Assembly (NCBI GenBank): GCA_036172665.1
Contig: CM069872.1
Span: 48,780,101-48,844,100, forward strand
DNA from: Prosopocoilus inquinatus
Taxonomy: Eukaryota > Arthropoda > Insecta > Coleoptera > Lucanidae
Direction: 5' to 3'
Length of the DNA: 64,000 nucleotides
Within the stretch, counting starts at the first letter, position 1. Every line of letters starts with the position of its first letter. The notes beneath the pieces were generated by a model. That model did not search any database. It was given only the letters and a program-made list of their open reading frames with translations, and was not told the origin of the DNA. Below, piece by piece: positions 10,498 through 22,127 of this stretch. A program made the position numbers and the translations under genes.

Positions 10498-11150
10498 GTA
10501 ATAAACCATTTTCATACTATGAAAAAATCGTGTAATTTTTTTTGTTATTTCCCGATTTTTTTAATTCAGCTGTAAATAATTTAATTCATCGCGACCATTG
10601 TCATGTTTGTTACCATCCAAATTCAAATCATGCGCAGACGCTTTGCAACACTTTCTGCGCGGCAAATTTAAAATGAGTTTCACGAAATTTCTGAATGTAC
10701 GAAGTATTTCAATGAAATGAAATTTATGTGAAATATTTCACTTGAAATGTTTCGACTTTACAACATTACATATGACTATACCTCAACATCTTCGGAGTGA
10801 ATAAAATGCCATGATCTAAATGCGATTCACTAGTGCCATCTGGGGAATGAGTCCAGAAGCTCGGAGACGTGTGACAATTAACATTTTCTGTTGGCTGTAT
10901 TATATTATTTTCTCTTAATTGAAAATTTGTGCTGGGTGGTCTGTGTCAACTGTCCTGAGTTGGCAATACTTAATTTAAATACTTAATTTAAAGTGGCATA
11001 AATAATTTCCTAACGTGATTTATTCCACATCCGGTTGTTTTAATCGGTCAAAAGATGGTTATGTTTTAGTTGCGTCGTTGTTATAACAGCAAACACTAGT
11101 GACAGCACAACGTCTGACAGTTCGGCGGAAATAATAAATTACTGATTTAT
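10498..11150. other. intergenic AT-rich sequence, no gene seen
   Basis: Nothing supported as a gene. It includes a GTGCCATCTGG word near 10832 and a short direct duplication of ATACTTAATTTAA near 10968. Confidence 0.35.
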
Positions 11151-11386
11151 GTACAAAGTTTTCTTTAATCTTGAACCGGACAGAAATATGATGGGAACAC
11201 ACTCAACGTTTCGCTATAGATTTATAGCTTCGTCAGCTACAAATATAGCGAATATAGCGAAACGTTGAGTGTGTTCCGATCATATTTCTGTCCGTTCAAG
11301 TTTCGTCGGCTATAAATCTATAGCGAAACGTTGAGTGTGTTCCCATCATATTTCTGTCCGGTTCAAGATTAAAAAATACTTTGTAC
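11151..11386. mobile_element. foldback element with about 75-bp arms and hammerhead-like core words
   Basis: GTACAAAGT at 11151 opens an arm running through CTTGAACCGGACAGAAATAT and AACACACTCAACGTTTCGC. The right arm (to 11386) is its near-perfect reverse complement. Between the arms is a third partial copy. On the minus strand the left arm reads CTGACGA, then a GCTATA/TATAGC stem, then GAAAC, which matches hammerhead core spacing. Stem I does not pair convincingly, so a functional ribozyme is not claimed. A diverged copy is at 61497-61590. Confidence 0.65.
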
Positions 11387-12144
11387 TTACAAGAATCAAC
11401 TTCCTTTACTGATTTATGTTTGTAAACTATCAAACATAAAAATGTTCCAATGTAGGGATCTTTTAGTTGCCAACCCCGGACACTTAAGATTCACCACTTT
11501 GTATAATTGTTTTTGAATCAACAAATTGTCGCATCGTTACGATTTAAATTTGGCCATTGAGTTTCAGTTTGTGATTATTGCAACATTTCTGGCAAGGGGG
11601 ACAGATCTGGCCTGACAATCACACGTCAGTACACGCTTTAAATACCACAACTGTAAGACGATTTGTTCAATTAGTATATTTTTCAGTATCCGCTCGGCTA
11701 ACATAATTCTCCTTGACAATACATGAGTAAATGAGCAGTCGTAACAAACCCTGGCACTTCCTGCTACCAAGTCAGTCTACGTACAGCCTTAATTAATAAA
11801 AAGGTTTGATAAACTACAGTCAGGAAATTTGTTGGATTGTTTGTTTGTTTGTTGAGATGCTTGATTGATTTAATAAGGCAAGGTTATTTATAAAGGCGGT
11901 GAATGAATGAATTAATGAATTTATGAAAACGTCTTTAGATGTCAATGAATCGTTAAAATAAATTTCATTGTAAGTTGTAAAATGTTTATGTATGTAGGTG
12001 AGTGCTGCTGGCTGCGTTTGAACTGTAAACTTCTTGTAACATGAGCTGGATCATAACGTATCAAGTCGATTTAACCCCGATAACATCGTCAATAAGTTAA
12101 GATGAAAACATTGCCCCCTTGGAATCGATATGAAAAGTGCTTAC
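11387..12144. other. presumed MCT intron after coding exon 2
   Basis: AT-rich sequence downstream (on the minus strand) of the second transporter exon. No third exon could be identified. A 68-codon antisense frame at 11564-11770 has no transporter features. Confidence 0.4.
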
Positions 12145-15100
12145 CTGCGACGTGAACCGGAAGGGTCTTAAACTTCCCCGCCGCCGGAAACACGAGCTGC
12201 GAGCATGAGAGCTGCAAGCCGTTGTTAAGAACGTGAACTAACACAGAACAAACAACCACGACCCACCCCCAGCCGCCCTCCGGGTAGTAATGTCTCCGGA
12301 GCGTGGTCACTTTTCTTGCGTCCAACGGGATATCCGGTAGCAGGCAATCCGTGTGCTCGTTGCAGGCGGAGACACACTTCGTTTTGCATCCGTAGGTCGA
12401 GGTGGTGGTTGTGGTGGTTCTGTCACCACATCGATTTTGGCACCTTTCTTTGCCCGCTTCCGTGTACACTAAATCCCAGTTGTCCACTTTGATACTGGGC
12501 CGACGACATATGTTCCTTGTGTCTGCTTCGTCTGAGTTTTCTTCAATTTTTGCCAACGCCAGGACGTGGAACTTCTCACATGATGATTTTGCACAGTCGT
12601 CTTGAGGAGCTCGGTTTGGATTATTTTCAAGAACCAGTTTACCTAGAAACAAAAATAATATCTAACTTAACGTTAAAAGCAAAACAGGTTAAAAAAATCA
12701 CTATCATCAATTTCACCATTCACCAGGACTTGTCGGAAGAAGCTTTCGCCGTGGCATCGGCTAGGGTGAGAAAGGAAAGGAAGCTAAATGAACCTGAGCC
12801 CAAAAGTCAGTCTGACTTCAATTGCGAAATTACGAAAGAAATAAATAATTTTCTTTCCTGTTTAAATAAATAAATTGTAACGTCAGTCGGACAAGGCCAG
12901 CATCGTGAAAACAGGGTAGAGAAGCACATATCACGGAACAGAAAAGCTATAACAAGAGGATTAACTCCGCCAAATCCTTTTAATTGTTTCTCTGCCTTAT
13001 TTTCACTATGATAGACTAATCCAACTAAAGTGACCTTCCAGTAAAGTTCAACCGAAGATTCGGTTTGGGTTTAGACCAGTTTTGGCCATAAATACGTGGT
13101 TCAGCCAAAATTTTAATGTCGGCCAAAAGAGACAGCCGAACCCTCGATTGTGACAACTGGAGGTTCGGCTCTCTTTTTTGACCGAAACCGAAACTTGAAC
13201 CACGCTTTGTGACCAAAACCATGAAAATGCTTGACTCAAAATCAGTGAAATCAGTTTTCAATGAAATAAAGAAAAAAACTCAATACGCAGATGCAAAAAA
13301 GAAAGTAAAATATTCGATATCAAACATCTCTCGTACGTAGATGAAAATTAAAAAAAAATACTAAATAAAGATGGTGATGTCACTGAACAGAAACAATAGA
13401 TGAGCGATTTTGAGTCAAATCAATAAAGCATTCCAAAAAAAAATCGACACTCGAAACAAAAGAGAATAAAGAAAGTCAATCGAAGCACACCTTAACGGAC
13501 GCGATCGAAAAAGGCGAGTTTAAGAAAACAGACGCTTAGAAAAACAAAAGAAAATCGCGAAAATGCCTCCCCAGTGCTCAAAAAACAGAAGAGAATCGAT
13601 CAAAATGAGCTGTAAATAAAACAAAAGAAAAACTCAAAATGTTCGAATTGCGTTGGACCTTACTTCGATTTCGAGAGAAGTCGAGAATGGATCTGTTTGG
13701 AATATCTTCACTAACATGAGAGATAGGAAGCAGCAAGATTCGAGGCAAACGACCGAAACGAGTGAAAAAATCCGAAAATAAAGAAAAAGAACAAGGCAAA
13801 AGAAAACGGCCGTAACTGAAACCGAATTCTACTTTCCAGATTAAACATAACAATATATTTCTTATCTTTTAAATTAGTATAAGGGTTCGAATTTTCTGGT
13901 TCTCATAAATAAAATAAATCAGGAACTAAAACGCAATATGATACAAAAGTGTAACGCAAAACAAAACACGTGCAAGGTTAGCCTTGAAGAATAGCGTCGT
14001 GTTAGAATTCTCGGAACTTTGCTGCGTCGCCGCGTAAACAGAAAAAGCAAACAATGCAAGTTCGGACCTACAGGCTTACGTCTACAAGGTAATCATCGTC
14101 CAATCGGTGAAAACTTGCGATTGCGATGAATTAATTGTAAACGGGCATACGGACGATTAGGTGAGCCTTCGCACCCACCTGAAGAGGCAAGTCTGCGAGC
14201 TAGTACGATAGATTTATTTGTTCAACTTATTCACTTATCTCCGAGCCTTCAAACCTTTAGTTAGGCGCGAAGGCATACCTGATCATGTGTATGCCCATTT
14301 AAATGTGTTCCACCATTTGACTTGATAGGGGAGGGCTGATAAAAATGTTGCGACGCTCGAGAAAAGGGGAAAAGACGATCTAGATTTCTTGATATCGTTG
14401 ATTGATAGCGCGTTTCTTTGTCCTCGTCGAGAATTTTAATTTTTTTAACATTTTCCTTTCCTTCTTTTTTTTGTTTTCGCGATTGTAGAAAATTCCTCAC
14501 GGTTATTACGAATAAAGAAAAGCTATCACTTAACACTTGAGTACTAATTAATTGGGGAAGGGACGATTCGCCGTCGCCGACTCGCCGTCACCGATGATTC
14601 ACCGTCGCCTATGCGTCGTAGAACCAATTCGCCGTCGACCCAATTTATCATCCGCCCAATTCGCCGTCGCGTGTTACTGCTTTATTTAGCTTGATGAACT
14701 TTAAAACACTTTCTGACTATTTCAGATATCTACTACGAATTGAATGAAAATAACTATAATTTCAGTACGTTTCAAGTAAATTAAAATGAACTGCAGTATT
14801 ATTTTTCTGTGTCAAAATAAAATAAATTCCTAATTACAGTACGGTCATCGTAAGACACAAAATTGCGAATAAATTGCTGCACATAATCATAATTATAATT
14901 TTTTTTTAATAGAAACCCCATTTTTTATCATTTTAAATGACTAGCTTTCATGAATCAATATCTCGAAAACAGTCGACGTTTGATGTGTAGTGATTTTCAT
15001 TTATATAAAAATGAATATAATTTTTAGCAGAACATAAAAAAAACACCCTGTGAAATAAGAAATACTTCCTGGAAGAGTGACAATTTTTATCTATTTCTTT

Positions 15101-16906
15101 ATCTAGTATCATATTTAATTAAAGACAAATTATTTTATTTTTTCGTTATTTTCCGTTAAATATGTTAGTTTTTTTTTTTATTTGATTTACGTATAATTAT
15201 CGTTTATTATTATTTGGATATGTACCTGCATTTAAAACTTTAATCGGTGACGGCGAAATTACCACGGTCAATTTACCAACGGCGAATTGTACCTACAGCG
15301 AATCGGCGACGGTGATTTGGCAATGGCAAATCGGCGACGGCGAGTTGTCCTAGACCCTGATTAATTCGCCCTTATGGAAACTTTCCATGCTTTTGCGACG
15401 CACTAATTGCAAGCAAGATATTCTCCACTATTTGATATGAGAGGAGACAGCTGATAAAAATGCTGCGACACACGAAGAAAAAAGAGTGTTTCTAGAGTTC
15501 CTAATTTTGGCTGATTGATAACACGTTCCCTTTTTTTCTCTCGTTGAGACATTTTTATTTTTAATTCTTCGTCAGTCGTTTTCCTTAGTTTCGTATTTGG
15601 TTTGTTTTCGCGCGAATGAAGAAACAATTCCGAGACTAAAACTAAAAAGAAAGTGAGAAAGAGCGAAACAATTTCGACATTTCCGAAAATATAAGTATAA
15701 GTCACCATTCGCATTCGAGCAAACCACGGAAAACGAAGTAGAAATCGATTTCTGACTTCCTCTTTGAAAACCAGGTGCTATTAACAAAGAAAATCGGGTT
15801 TCTGCTTTGTACGGACTGCTAAAAGAATTGGAGACGAAAGGGGATGAAAAGTGGGTTACTTCGTTTCTCTGAAGCTTGTTCCAACCCTGTCTGCACGCTT
15901 TACATTACAATTAATTTTGAATTTATACGTTTTCTGTTTACTTTCGGTTACTTGTATAATAACTACTCTGACGTCCGATTATTTCACCTCTTGATAAATT
16001 TATCTGCCAGGTATTATCGATAATAATTTCCGAGGATATTAGCTGGCAAGTAAATTTATCAGCAGGTGAAAAGATCCAATTTTTTTTTATACATGAATTA
16101 CAGGAAATCATTCTTGAAGACTTTGTATGAAATTTGATTATTGTACTTTCATACTAATTCTTTTTTGGTGTGATGGTGTCCGGCCGAGACCGCGTGCGGA
16201 AATTATTTCATGGCTTTGTTGTTTCAAACCTCCTCGCTGTAGAAGGAAAATCGGTGTTGATTAATCTCCCTTCAACACTGAAGGGTACTTGAGGTGAATA
16301 CTGACCACCGCCGAGAAAGAACTCGAGTGTGATTCAAATGCACGACCTTGAATTCACAAAGCCAATCCTCTTACCACTGGACCGTTCAGGCATCCAAAAA
16401 TTTTTAATGATGACTTAATTAAAGTAAAGAGTGATAATGTACCGTTGACTTTAGATTGAGAAACCTGCCACATATTTACGAAGTTGTAATTACCATTAAA
16501 CCTGGAAACATTAAATACACGAGCGTACGAATTAATTACCTGTTTCGGCTTCAACTTCCCCCTCGTTCTCAAACTCGTGTTCTAAAATGGTTGATACAGT
16601 ATCGGTTCGAACAGTGGTCCTAAAGCTGTGCACGGACATTTTCGTAAACATCTCTAAATGTTTGGTGGAGAGCGGTAAAACAACGCCATTCTCGTTTTCC
16701 TTCGATACGTCCACCTCCGGGACGTGGTGGTTCCCGGGGGAGTCTCGAGCTGATTCCTCCTGATGAAGGCGGCCGTTACGGGGCTGCTGCGGCGTCGCGA
16801 CGCCCGTATCCATAAAAGTGCTATAGGCACGGCCGTTCGGGTCCACGCGTAATTGCACCACGGCCACAGTATTCACCGGCCATGTCTTGCTGTGTTGCAG
16901 CGTCAT
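12145..16906 (-). CDS. SLC16 monocarboxylate-transporter-like protein, first two coding exons only
   Basis: A major-facilitator protein. SLC16 members move monocarboxylates such as lactate, or related solutes, across the plasma membrane. Exon 1 is 16906-16540 (ATG at 16906-16904; an in-frame stop lies nine codons upstream and no earlier Met). Exon 2 is 12642-12145. Donors CAG/GTAATT and CAG/GTAAGC and acceptor TTTCTAG agree in phase (both junctions phase 1). The encoded 288 residues comprise a 240-residue hydrophilic, presumably cytosolic N-terminus. This includes a Thr run and a Cys-rich stretch (CQNRC, CKTKCVSAC) near residues 190-220. It leads to YYPEGGWGWVVVVCSVLVHV, which carries the MCT signature [DE]G[GS][WF][GA]W at about 244-249 and the first helix. 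The remaining eleven or so helices are absent from the visible exons. The long N-terminus is unusual for the family. Substrate cannot be inferred. Confidence 0.85.
12643..13218. other. MCT intron 1, 3'-proximal part
   Basis: Intron DNA between transporter exon 2 and the repeat block. A plus-strand frame over 12517-12873 is antisense to exon 2 plus intron and is not called. Near 13035-13210 CGAAGATTCGGTTTGG words recur in both orientations, suggesting a small repeat. Confidence 0.4.
13219..14040. repeat. dispersed copy of the 925-bp macrosatellite, permuted
   Basis: 13219-13560 matches 3133-3470 closely (for example GAAAGTAAAATATTCGATAT). 13555-14040 matches 2465-2960 (for example GTAACGCAAAACAAAACACG). 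The order of the two segments is reversed relative to the array at 1370-3840, as expected if the block was cut from a longer tandem array. It lies in the transporter intron. Confidence 0.8.
14041..15920. repeat. repeat family shared with 57-58.6 kb, split by a MITE
   Basis: The segments 14270-14530 and 15400-15650 are homologous to each other; both contain GCTGATAAAAATG then TGCGAC, and TTGATTGATAGCG or TTGGCTGATTGATAACACG. 15725-15900 (GAAGTAGAAATCGATTTCTG, then CTGCACGCTTTACAT) matches 58500-58580. The MITE at 14554-15359 lies between the two homologous segments. No coding sequence is seen. Confidence 0.6.
14547..15366. mobile_element. 806-bp MITE with TCGCCGTCGC-rich ends and 7-bp target duplication
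   Basis: The element is 14554-15359, flanked by ATTAATT on both sides (14547-14553 and 15360-15366). Its outer 100 bp on each side are packed with the same motif in inverted orientation: ATTCGCCGTCGCCGA at the left, TCGGCGACGGCGAGTTGTCC at the right. The termini are imperfect (GGGGAAGGGAC against CAGGGTCTAGGAC when complemented). The centre is AT-rich and non-coding. Clustered subterminal motifs probably served as transposase binding sites (inference). Confidence 0.7.
15981..16072. mobile_element. 92-bp foldback MITE (TTTCACCT family), copy 1
   Basis: The left arm TTTCACCTCTTGATAAATTT and the right arm, whose complement reads TTTTCACCTGCTGATAAATTT without its first base, can form a near-complete hairpin centred on ATCGATAATAATTTCCGAGG. 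The second copy is at 45090-45203. It lies in the transporter intron. Confidence 0.7.
16165..16392 (-). mobile_element. tRNA-derived SINE
   Basis: Read on the minus strand from 16391, GGTCCAGTGGTAAGAGG resembles a tRNA D-arm / A box. CGTGCATTTGAATC about 40 nt later is a degenerate B box. A tRNA-unrelated body follows to about 16165. It lies in the transporter intron in the same direction as the gene. There is no intact cloverleaf, so it is not a tRNA gene. The far boundary is uncertain. Confidence 0.5.
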
Positions 16907-17650
16907 TCCGACGGGCGTCGTGGCATGCTTTTATTAGTTTATAAATTTCAGACGCCGCGCACGTAACACCGTCTTTATCGTTCCGTTCTGCGGACGCCCC
17001 CAAGACGCAAACTTATAATTTATTTTGACCTGTTCATGTAAGCGGCGCGGCACTTCCTTATTAGTGTTATAAATTCTTTAAGCGCTGGAAAAGTTTAAGC
17101 GGAGTCGTTAATTAATACGGTTGCATTTCTGGTTGAGTCCTCGGTTCTTCCTCAAAACCCCGAACAGCTGACCTGAAAGTAATTAAAATGAATTACTTGA
17201 GTCCATCTTGCCAGATTTACTGGGCGGCGTTCGATATTTTATAGAAACTTTGAAAGAAATTTCTTACAAATCACATTATTTCTAAATTTTTTAAAACGCA
17301 CTAATTTTGAGATGAGATTAGAAGCGAGAAAGTTAAGATCTGCTGGTGATCGGCAAACACCCGCATCCGTTTTGAAATCCATGAACATTAGTTCCAGCGC
17401 AAGCTTATTATAGCTCTTGATTGGATACCTTCAGTTACAAAGACATGGCAGTGCTTGACAAAGCTCCCGTTTCTGTATACATATATCTCTGCCAGTAGCA
17501 TTAATTTAATTGCCAATTAGTTTAAGGATTGTGGAGAGTATGAAACCAATAAAGTTTAAAGGAATTGTCTTGCTCAATTTCTGTTGTAATAAAAAATAAT
17601 TTTTGTTGGTTGGGAAAGTTTTGGAACCGCCGGTCGTCTCCCTTAGAGGG
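16907..17650. promoter_or_regulatory. 5' flank of the MCT-like gene
   Basis: Immediately upstream of the transporter start on the minus strand. CGTCCGCAG near 16995 could be an acceptor for a 5' UTR exon, and TTTATAAACTAATAAAAG is AT-rich. The GC content is locally raised around 16700-17050, as often near insect promoters. No defined core promoter element can be claimed. Confidence 0.3.
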
Positions 17651-20600
17651 GGCTCTCTCGCGTTTCAACAAATTAACTCAATTTGCCGGCGAGAAATAAC
17701 AACAATAATAATTAGCACGAGGCTTTTCCGCCGCCGAAGAACGGCCCGAACTTAACGCAATTACTTTAACGGCGGCGTGCCTTCAGTTTCCCAAATTGAA
17801 AAGTTAATTTGCCTTATGTCAATAACGGGGAAATTAAATATTTATTGCGCCGGCTCGAATTATCCTTACTAAAATATTCCATTATCTCTTATCCCGCTTT
17901 TCCATTCCGCATGCGATGCGACGCAGGGAAAAAGAAAAATTCGGATGTTAAGTGGATGAATAAGGGCCAGAAAAATCGGCGGAAATAAAGTCTACGAAAA
18001 ACAAAATGGTTCATTTTAGTTCATATTATTCTTTTTAACTTCTTCTTAACAGTGAATCGAAAATGCTGTAATACTTCTGCAGGTACAGTGCGAGTAAAAA
18101 TAGCTGATACGTGTGAAGTTGCAGCTCAGTTAACTTATATTGCACGATGCATATAAATGAACAAAGCTGCAATATCACACATATCAGTCATTCTGGCTCG
18201 CTCTGTATTTCCCGAATCCAATACTCGATTAATTCCTGGTGGGCGACGCGGCGTTCGAAAGCTCGAAAAATACTGTGACTTTTATGCTCAACATTTTCTG
18301 CTTTTAGTTAAAAACACGAAAGGAAGGGAAACCAGGGGCGTCGCGCTTTTTATCATTTTCTTAGAATTCGGAAGTGCAGTATTATCTTCAGTTTCAAGCT
18401 GCTAATAGCCCCCCTAAATTTAGGACTATAAATATGTAATTATCATATTTCTTATTCATATAAGGCAGAGTAAAAGTATTAAGCAAATTTAATTATAGTA
18501 GTTAAATACCTGAATGCATTTTGAATTCCAATCCAAGTGGCTCAGAATCTGATAATACAGTTTACACTACAGTTTTAGTCCGAAACAAAATATACGTGGA
18601 CTCTTTCTGCCGTTGAAATCCAGCAAAAATTCCTCTCTCTGGTGATAGCCAGAATTCTATGTAATACCAACACGCAGAAAATTAAACAAATCACCATTAG
18701 GGAAATTAGTTTGCAGTAGATGATTAAAACAAAAACTGATATTCTGTAAATATTGTTAATAACTCTACTAAAAATAAAAATAAGTTGAAAAAAAAATATT
18801 GATTTTAATTTTCTTTAAGTCATTGAACAAGAGACACATTCTTTTATTACAATTGCAAAGGAACCTCTGTGATTGTAAATAATGAAAGGTTCTAGACACC
18901 GAACCTACATATACCGGGTGGAAAGTTTCAAACCCGAACATAGCAAACTTGTATTGAAAACTTTGTTTCTGTGAATTGCTGCTCGCCATTTAAAGATACA
19001 AAAATGGCATTTGTGTTAAAGAAAAAGAGAAAATTATGGACAATATTATGGTGTTAAAATTATTCCTAAATATTAATACTTTCGGAATATATATATAAAT
19101 AAAATTTTCAAATTTTAAACGAAAAATTTAGTCGCCTATGTCAGATTTGAAACTTTCAGTTCTTTCAATTAATGAAAAATAATTTATACGTCAGTCAAAA
19201 AGTATTATGACTTATTGTACACAGCAAACAATAGGTAGGTATTCTTGACGTTTAAATTCCAACAATTCTTTCTTTATTAGAATGATAATTGTATTCTACG
19301 TCATTACATACAAAATACTGTTGTTTCTGATGCTATCAATAAACTTGAAATGCTGCCATGGACAATCAACATGTCGATACTAAATCAGATTTAAATTCAA
19401 TTGTACCAAGAATTAAATAAGTTTCATACTGTTGAAGAACAAGTAACACATAACTGTAATGAATATTAAAAAAAAAACACATCATCTCTTAGACAAGTCA
19501 CTTCGAAATAAACATCCTATTAAGAAATCCAAGAATGTAATATAAAAAAATATATATTTTAATGTTTATGCATAATTTACTTTTTAAAGATGTCCAATTC
19601 CAAAGGAATGAAACGCTTTTCTTTAATTCGAAAGGGATGTAAAAGTTTAATGTACGAAAAAGTAGTCTTAGTCCGCCGAGTACAATAAAAGCAATTATCT
19701 TATCCCTCCAACAATTAATAAAGATGCTATCAAGTTTCAACCCCCAAACTCGTCCCACATATTAAAACAATCATTCCTCGCCCTCCTCCTGTTAATTAGC
19801 GCATTTTACATAACCAAAAAATTATTTCTCAAATTTACAAATCAGTTTAATTTAATTGAAAAAAATTGAGCTATATTATTTCAACGATTATTTTTTCGAA
19901 AATTTAAAATTGACCGAGTTCTCGGCCCCCTCTCACCCCCCCGGTAGAAATAAGCGCGATTTTTTACCGCCGAGGCATTTTTGGGGCCGCCCGTAATACG
20001 TCTGTAAAATTTCAATCTTCGAGCTCGTCGGGGAACCGCCGAAACCGTCCTTAAAAAATCTTACTACGAAAGGGAACTCCGTGCTGACGTCACGAGCCGA
20101 TTTACTATTTTTCTCGGAAAAAAAGTAGGTCGCAAGGACGCCGGGGTGTTATGAATGGGTATGAATGGCCGTTCGGCAATTGTCTTTTGCGGAGTACGAC
20201 GGTCCTCCGGAGGAACAAGAAATTATTTAATAAAGTGTAAATAATGCAACAATGGCTTTGTAAACTTGAGGAAGTTCGTTTTAATTATGATTTAAGTGAA
20301 AAAGTGGTCCTGGGGGTTGTATTTTGACGGAAATTATGTTTTCCATGTTCGGGAGTTTCAGGTTAAGAGGTTGGTAGCTTTATGTTATTTTTGACGTCCG
20401 CAGGTTATCATTCGAAAGAAATCGCTTTATTTTATTTATTTTCATTAAATATCATGTTATAATGATCGGGAAAGCCTCAACAATATGGTAAATATAGAAT
20501 ACCGTGTGAAAGCCGGCTTTTCGCAGGCGATTATAAAACATAACCTCAAATTTTCTCTTTGGTGCCAGGTGCGTTTGGTTTTACTATTTCTTGCTTTTTG

Positions 20601-21544
20601 CACTGAAAATGGCGCGTTAGCTATTGCTAAAGTTGATTTTGAATCTTTTACTCTTTCTTGCAGGATTGGTATTGGGATTAACGCGCATTAATTTTATACG
20701 TAACCACAACGAGAAGGAATCAAGAATTTACTTGTAGTGAAGGGCTACACCGAAGGGCTAAATGATGGTTTTCTCTTTGCAAATTGGAGTAAAAACTTGG
20801 AGGAGGAAGTGTCTGTTGAGCTGACAATCTGTTTTGCAGTTGTGATTTTAATTTAATTCAGTAAACTTGGTTTTCTACTTGTAACGATGAGTTTGATCAG
20901 GTGAAGTTTTCTTTCAGTCCTTTGTATTGTTCACCACCCCTTCCCAGAACGTTTTGTACAATACCACTTGTGTGTGCCGGAAAGATTTTATATTTAATTT
21001 GCTTCGGGACTCTCGGTTCATCTTTTATGGTTTTTAACACCTTCGGAGGCGGTATTATCTCCTTCAGCAGTGATTTTTTGAGGTGCCTTTTTAGATGTTA
21101 TGGACAGGGTGTCTTGTCTCAATTGCATTAATGTTTAGTCTACGCTTTAGTAAGAAAAAGAAACACGCAAAAGAGTCCTAACATATGCCTACAAATTTAC
21201 AAAGGAAAACATTTTGCAACTATGAAAATAAAATAGGTAATATAAATAATGAAGTATTAAAACACATTAGATTTAAAACTTTTACTACTAATATTCTTCT
21301 GCATGTCTGCCACATGTTTGAAGGTAAGCAAGAATAGTACAGTTTCGCAAAATTAAGACGAAAAAATTCAACTTGGAATTTAAAAATGCAATAATGTACA
21401 GGATGTTCCACTATACCATAAGAAGTTTACATAATAGGGAATCCTATGTTATTTTTTTTATACGTCGAAACTAACTTAAGAAAACAGTGAATTGAAAGTT
21501 AGTTTATTTAATTTTTTTTTTCAAATTAAAACAAATCCAAATGT
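17651..21544. other. intergenic; GC-richer islands within AT-rich DNA, no gene seen
   Basis: 17640-17860 and 19920-20160 are GC-richer, single-copy and carry TTAATT/AATTAA words, so they are plausible conserved regulatory DNA. The rest is AT-rich with only short open frames of low-complexity product. GTCCGCCGAG near 19674 and CGCCGAGGCA near 19968 are isolated. Confidence 0.4.
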
Positions 21545-21768
21545 TACAATTGAATGCAAAAAAAGTAGACAAACTACAGTTTCCTGTAATTATTCTTTCT
21601 CAAAATGCCATAGATTAAAGAAGAATTCACAGATTTTAAACTTGTTATTTTTGAGAGCTTTTAATTTTTTTTTATGTTATATGTGAAGTTGCCTTTAATC
21701 ACTATCATTTTCAGAAAGAATTATTACAGGAAACTGTAATTTGCCTACTTTTTTTGCTTCCGACAGTA
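21545..21768. mobile_element. mariner-like MITE, copy 1 (TA-flanked)
   Basis: The termini match the consensus TACAGTCGAAAGCAAAAAAT read inward; the right end is GCTTCCGACAGTA. Subterminal ACAGTTTCCTGTAATTATTC on the left faces GAATTATTACAGGAAACTGT on the right. The centre is AT-rich and non-coding. TA at each end fits Tc1/mariner insertion. Copies 2 and 3 are at 24386-24623 and 44617-44836. Confidence 0.75.
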
Positions 21769-21884
21769 TGTGGATGTGGATGAATTCCTTAGAGTACTAG
21801 TTCTGAATTATTAACACTAAAAAATAATTTAATGATTTTATACTAAGGAAAAAGACTAACGAAATAAACACGGAAAGAATTTGC

Positions 21885-21950
21885 CCTAATCAGGATTCGA
21901 ACCTGGATCGTCTGGATTCACGTCAATGAGCTATCACGACACGACACTAA
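21885..21950 (-). mobile_element. tRNA-derived SINE head, minus strand
   Basis: The minus strand reads GTCGTGATAGCTCATTGACG (A box-like) and then CCAGGTTCGAATCCTGATT, a near-perfect B box. It shares GTGTCGTGATAGCTCA with the plus-strand copy at 22106. No acceptor-stem pairing was recognised, so it is called a SINE or tRNA pseudogene. Confidence 0.55.
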
Positions 21951-22127
21951 TTTATTTCACTGTAGTATTTCTCCTTAATATTAAATTGTTATTTAATCAA
22001 CACTGAGTTTGTTAGAAAGTATTTGCGTGTATGCATAGGCGGTATCATTTGATGAAGTTAACTAATTCTAGCTACTTTATATCAGATTAACTAATTTACT
22101 CCAACATCGTGTCGTGATAGCTCAATG

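Noticed and set aside
12517..12873. Plus-strand frame of 118 codons
   Set aside because: It is antisense to transporter exon 2 and runs across its splice acceptor. The minus-strand reading has family motifs and matched splice phases.
21885..21950. A functional tRNA gene on the minus strand
   Set aside because: The B box is good but no acceptor or anticodon stem pairing was found, and the head recurs at 22106 as a SINE.
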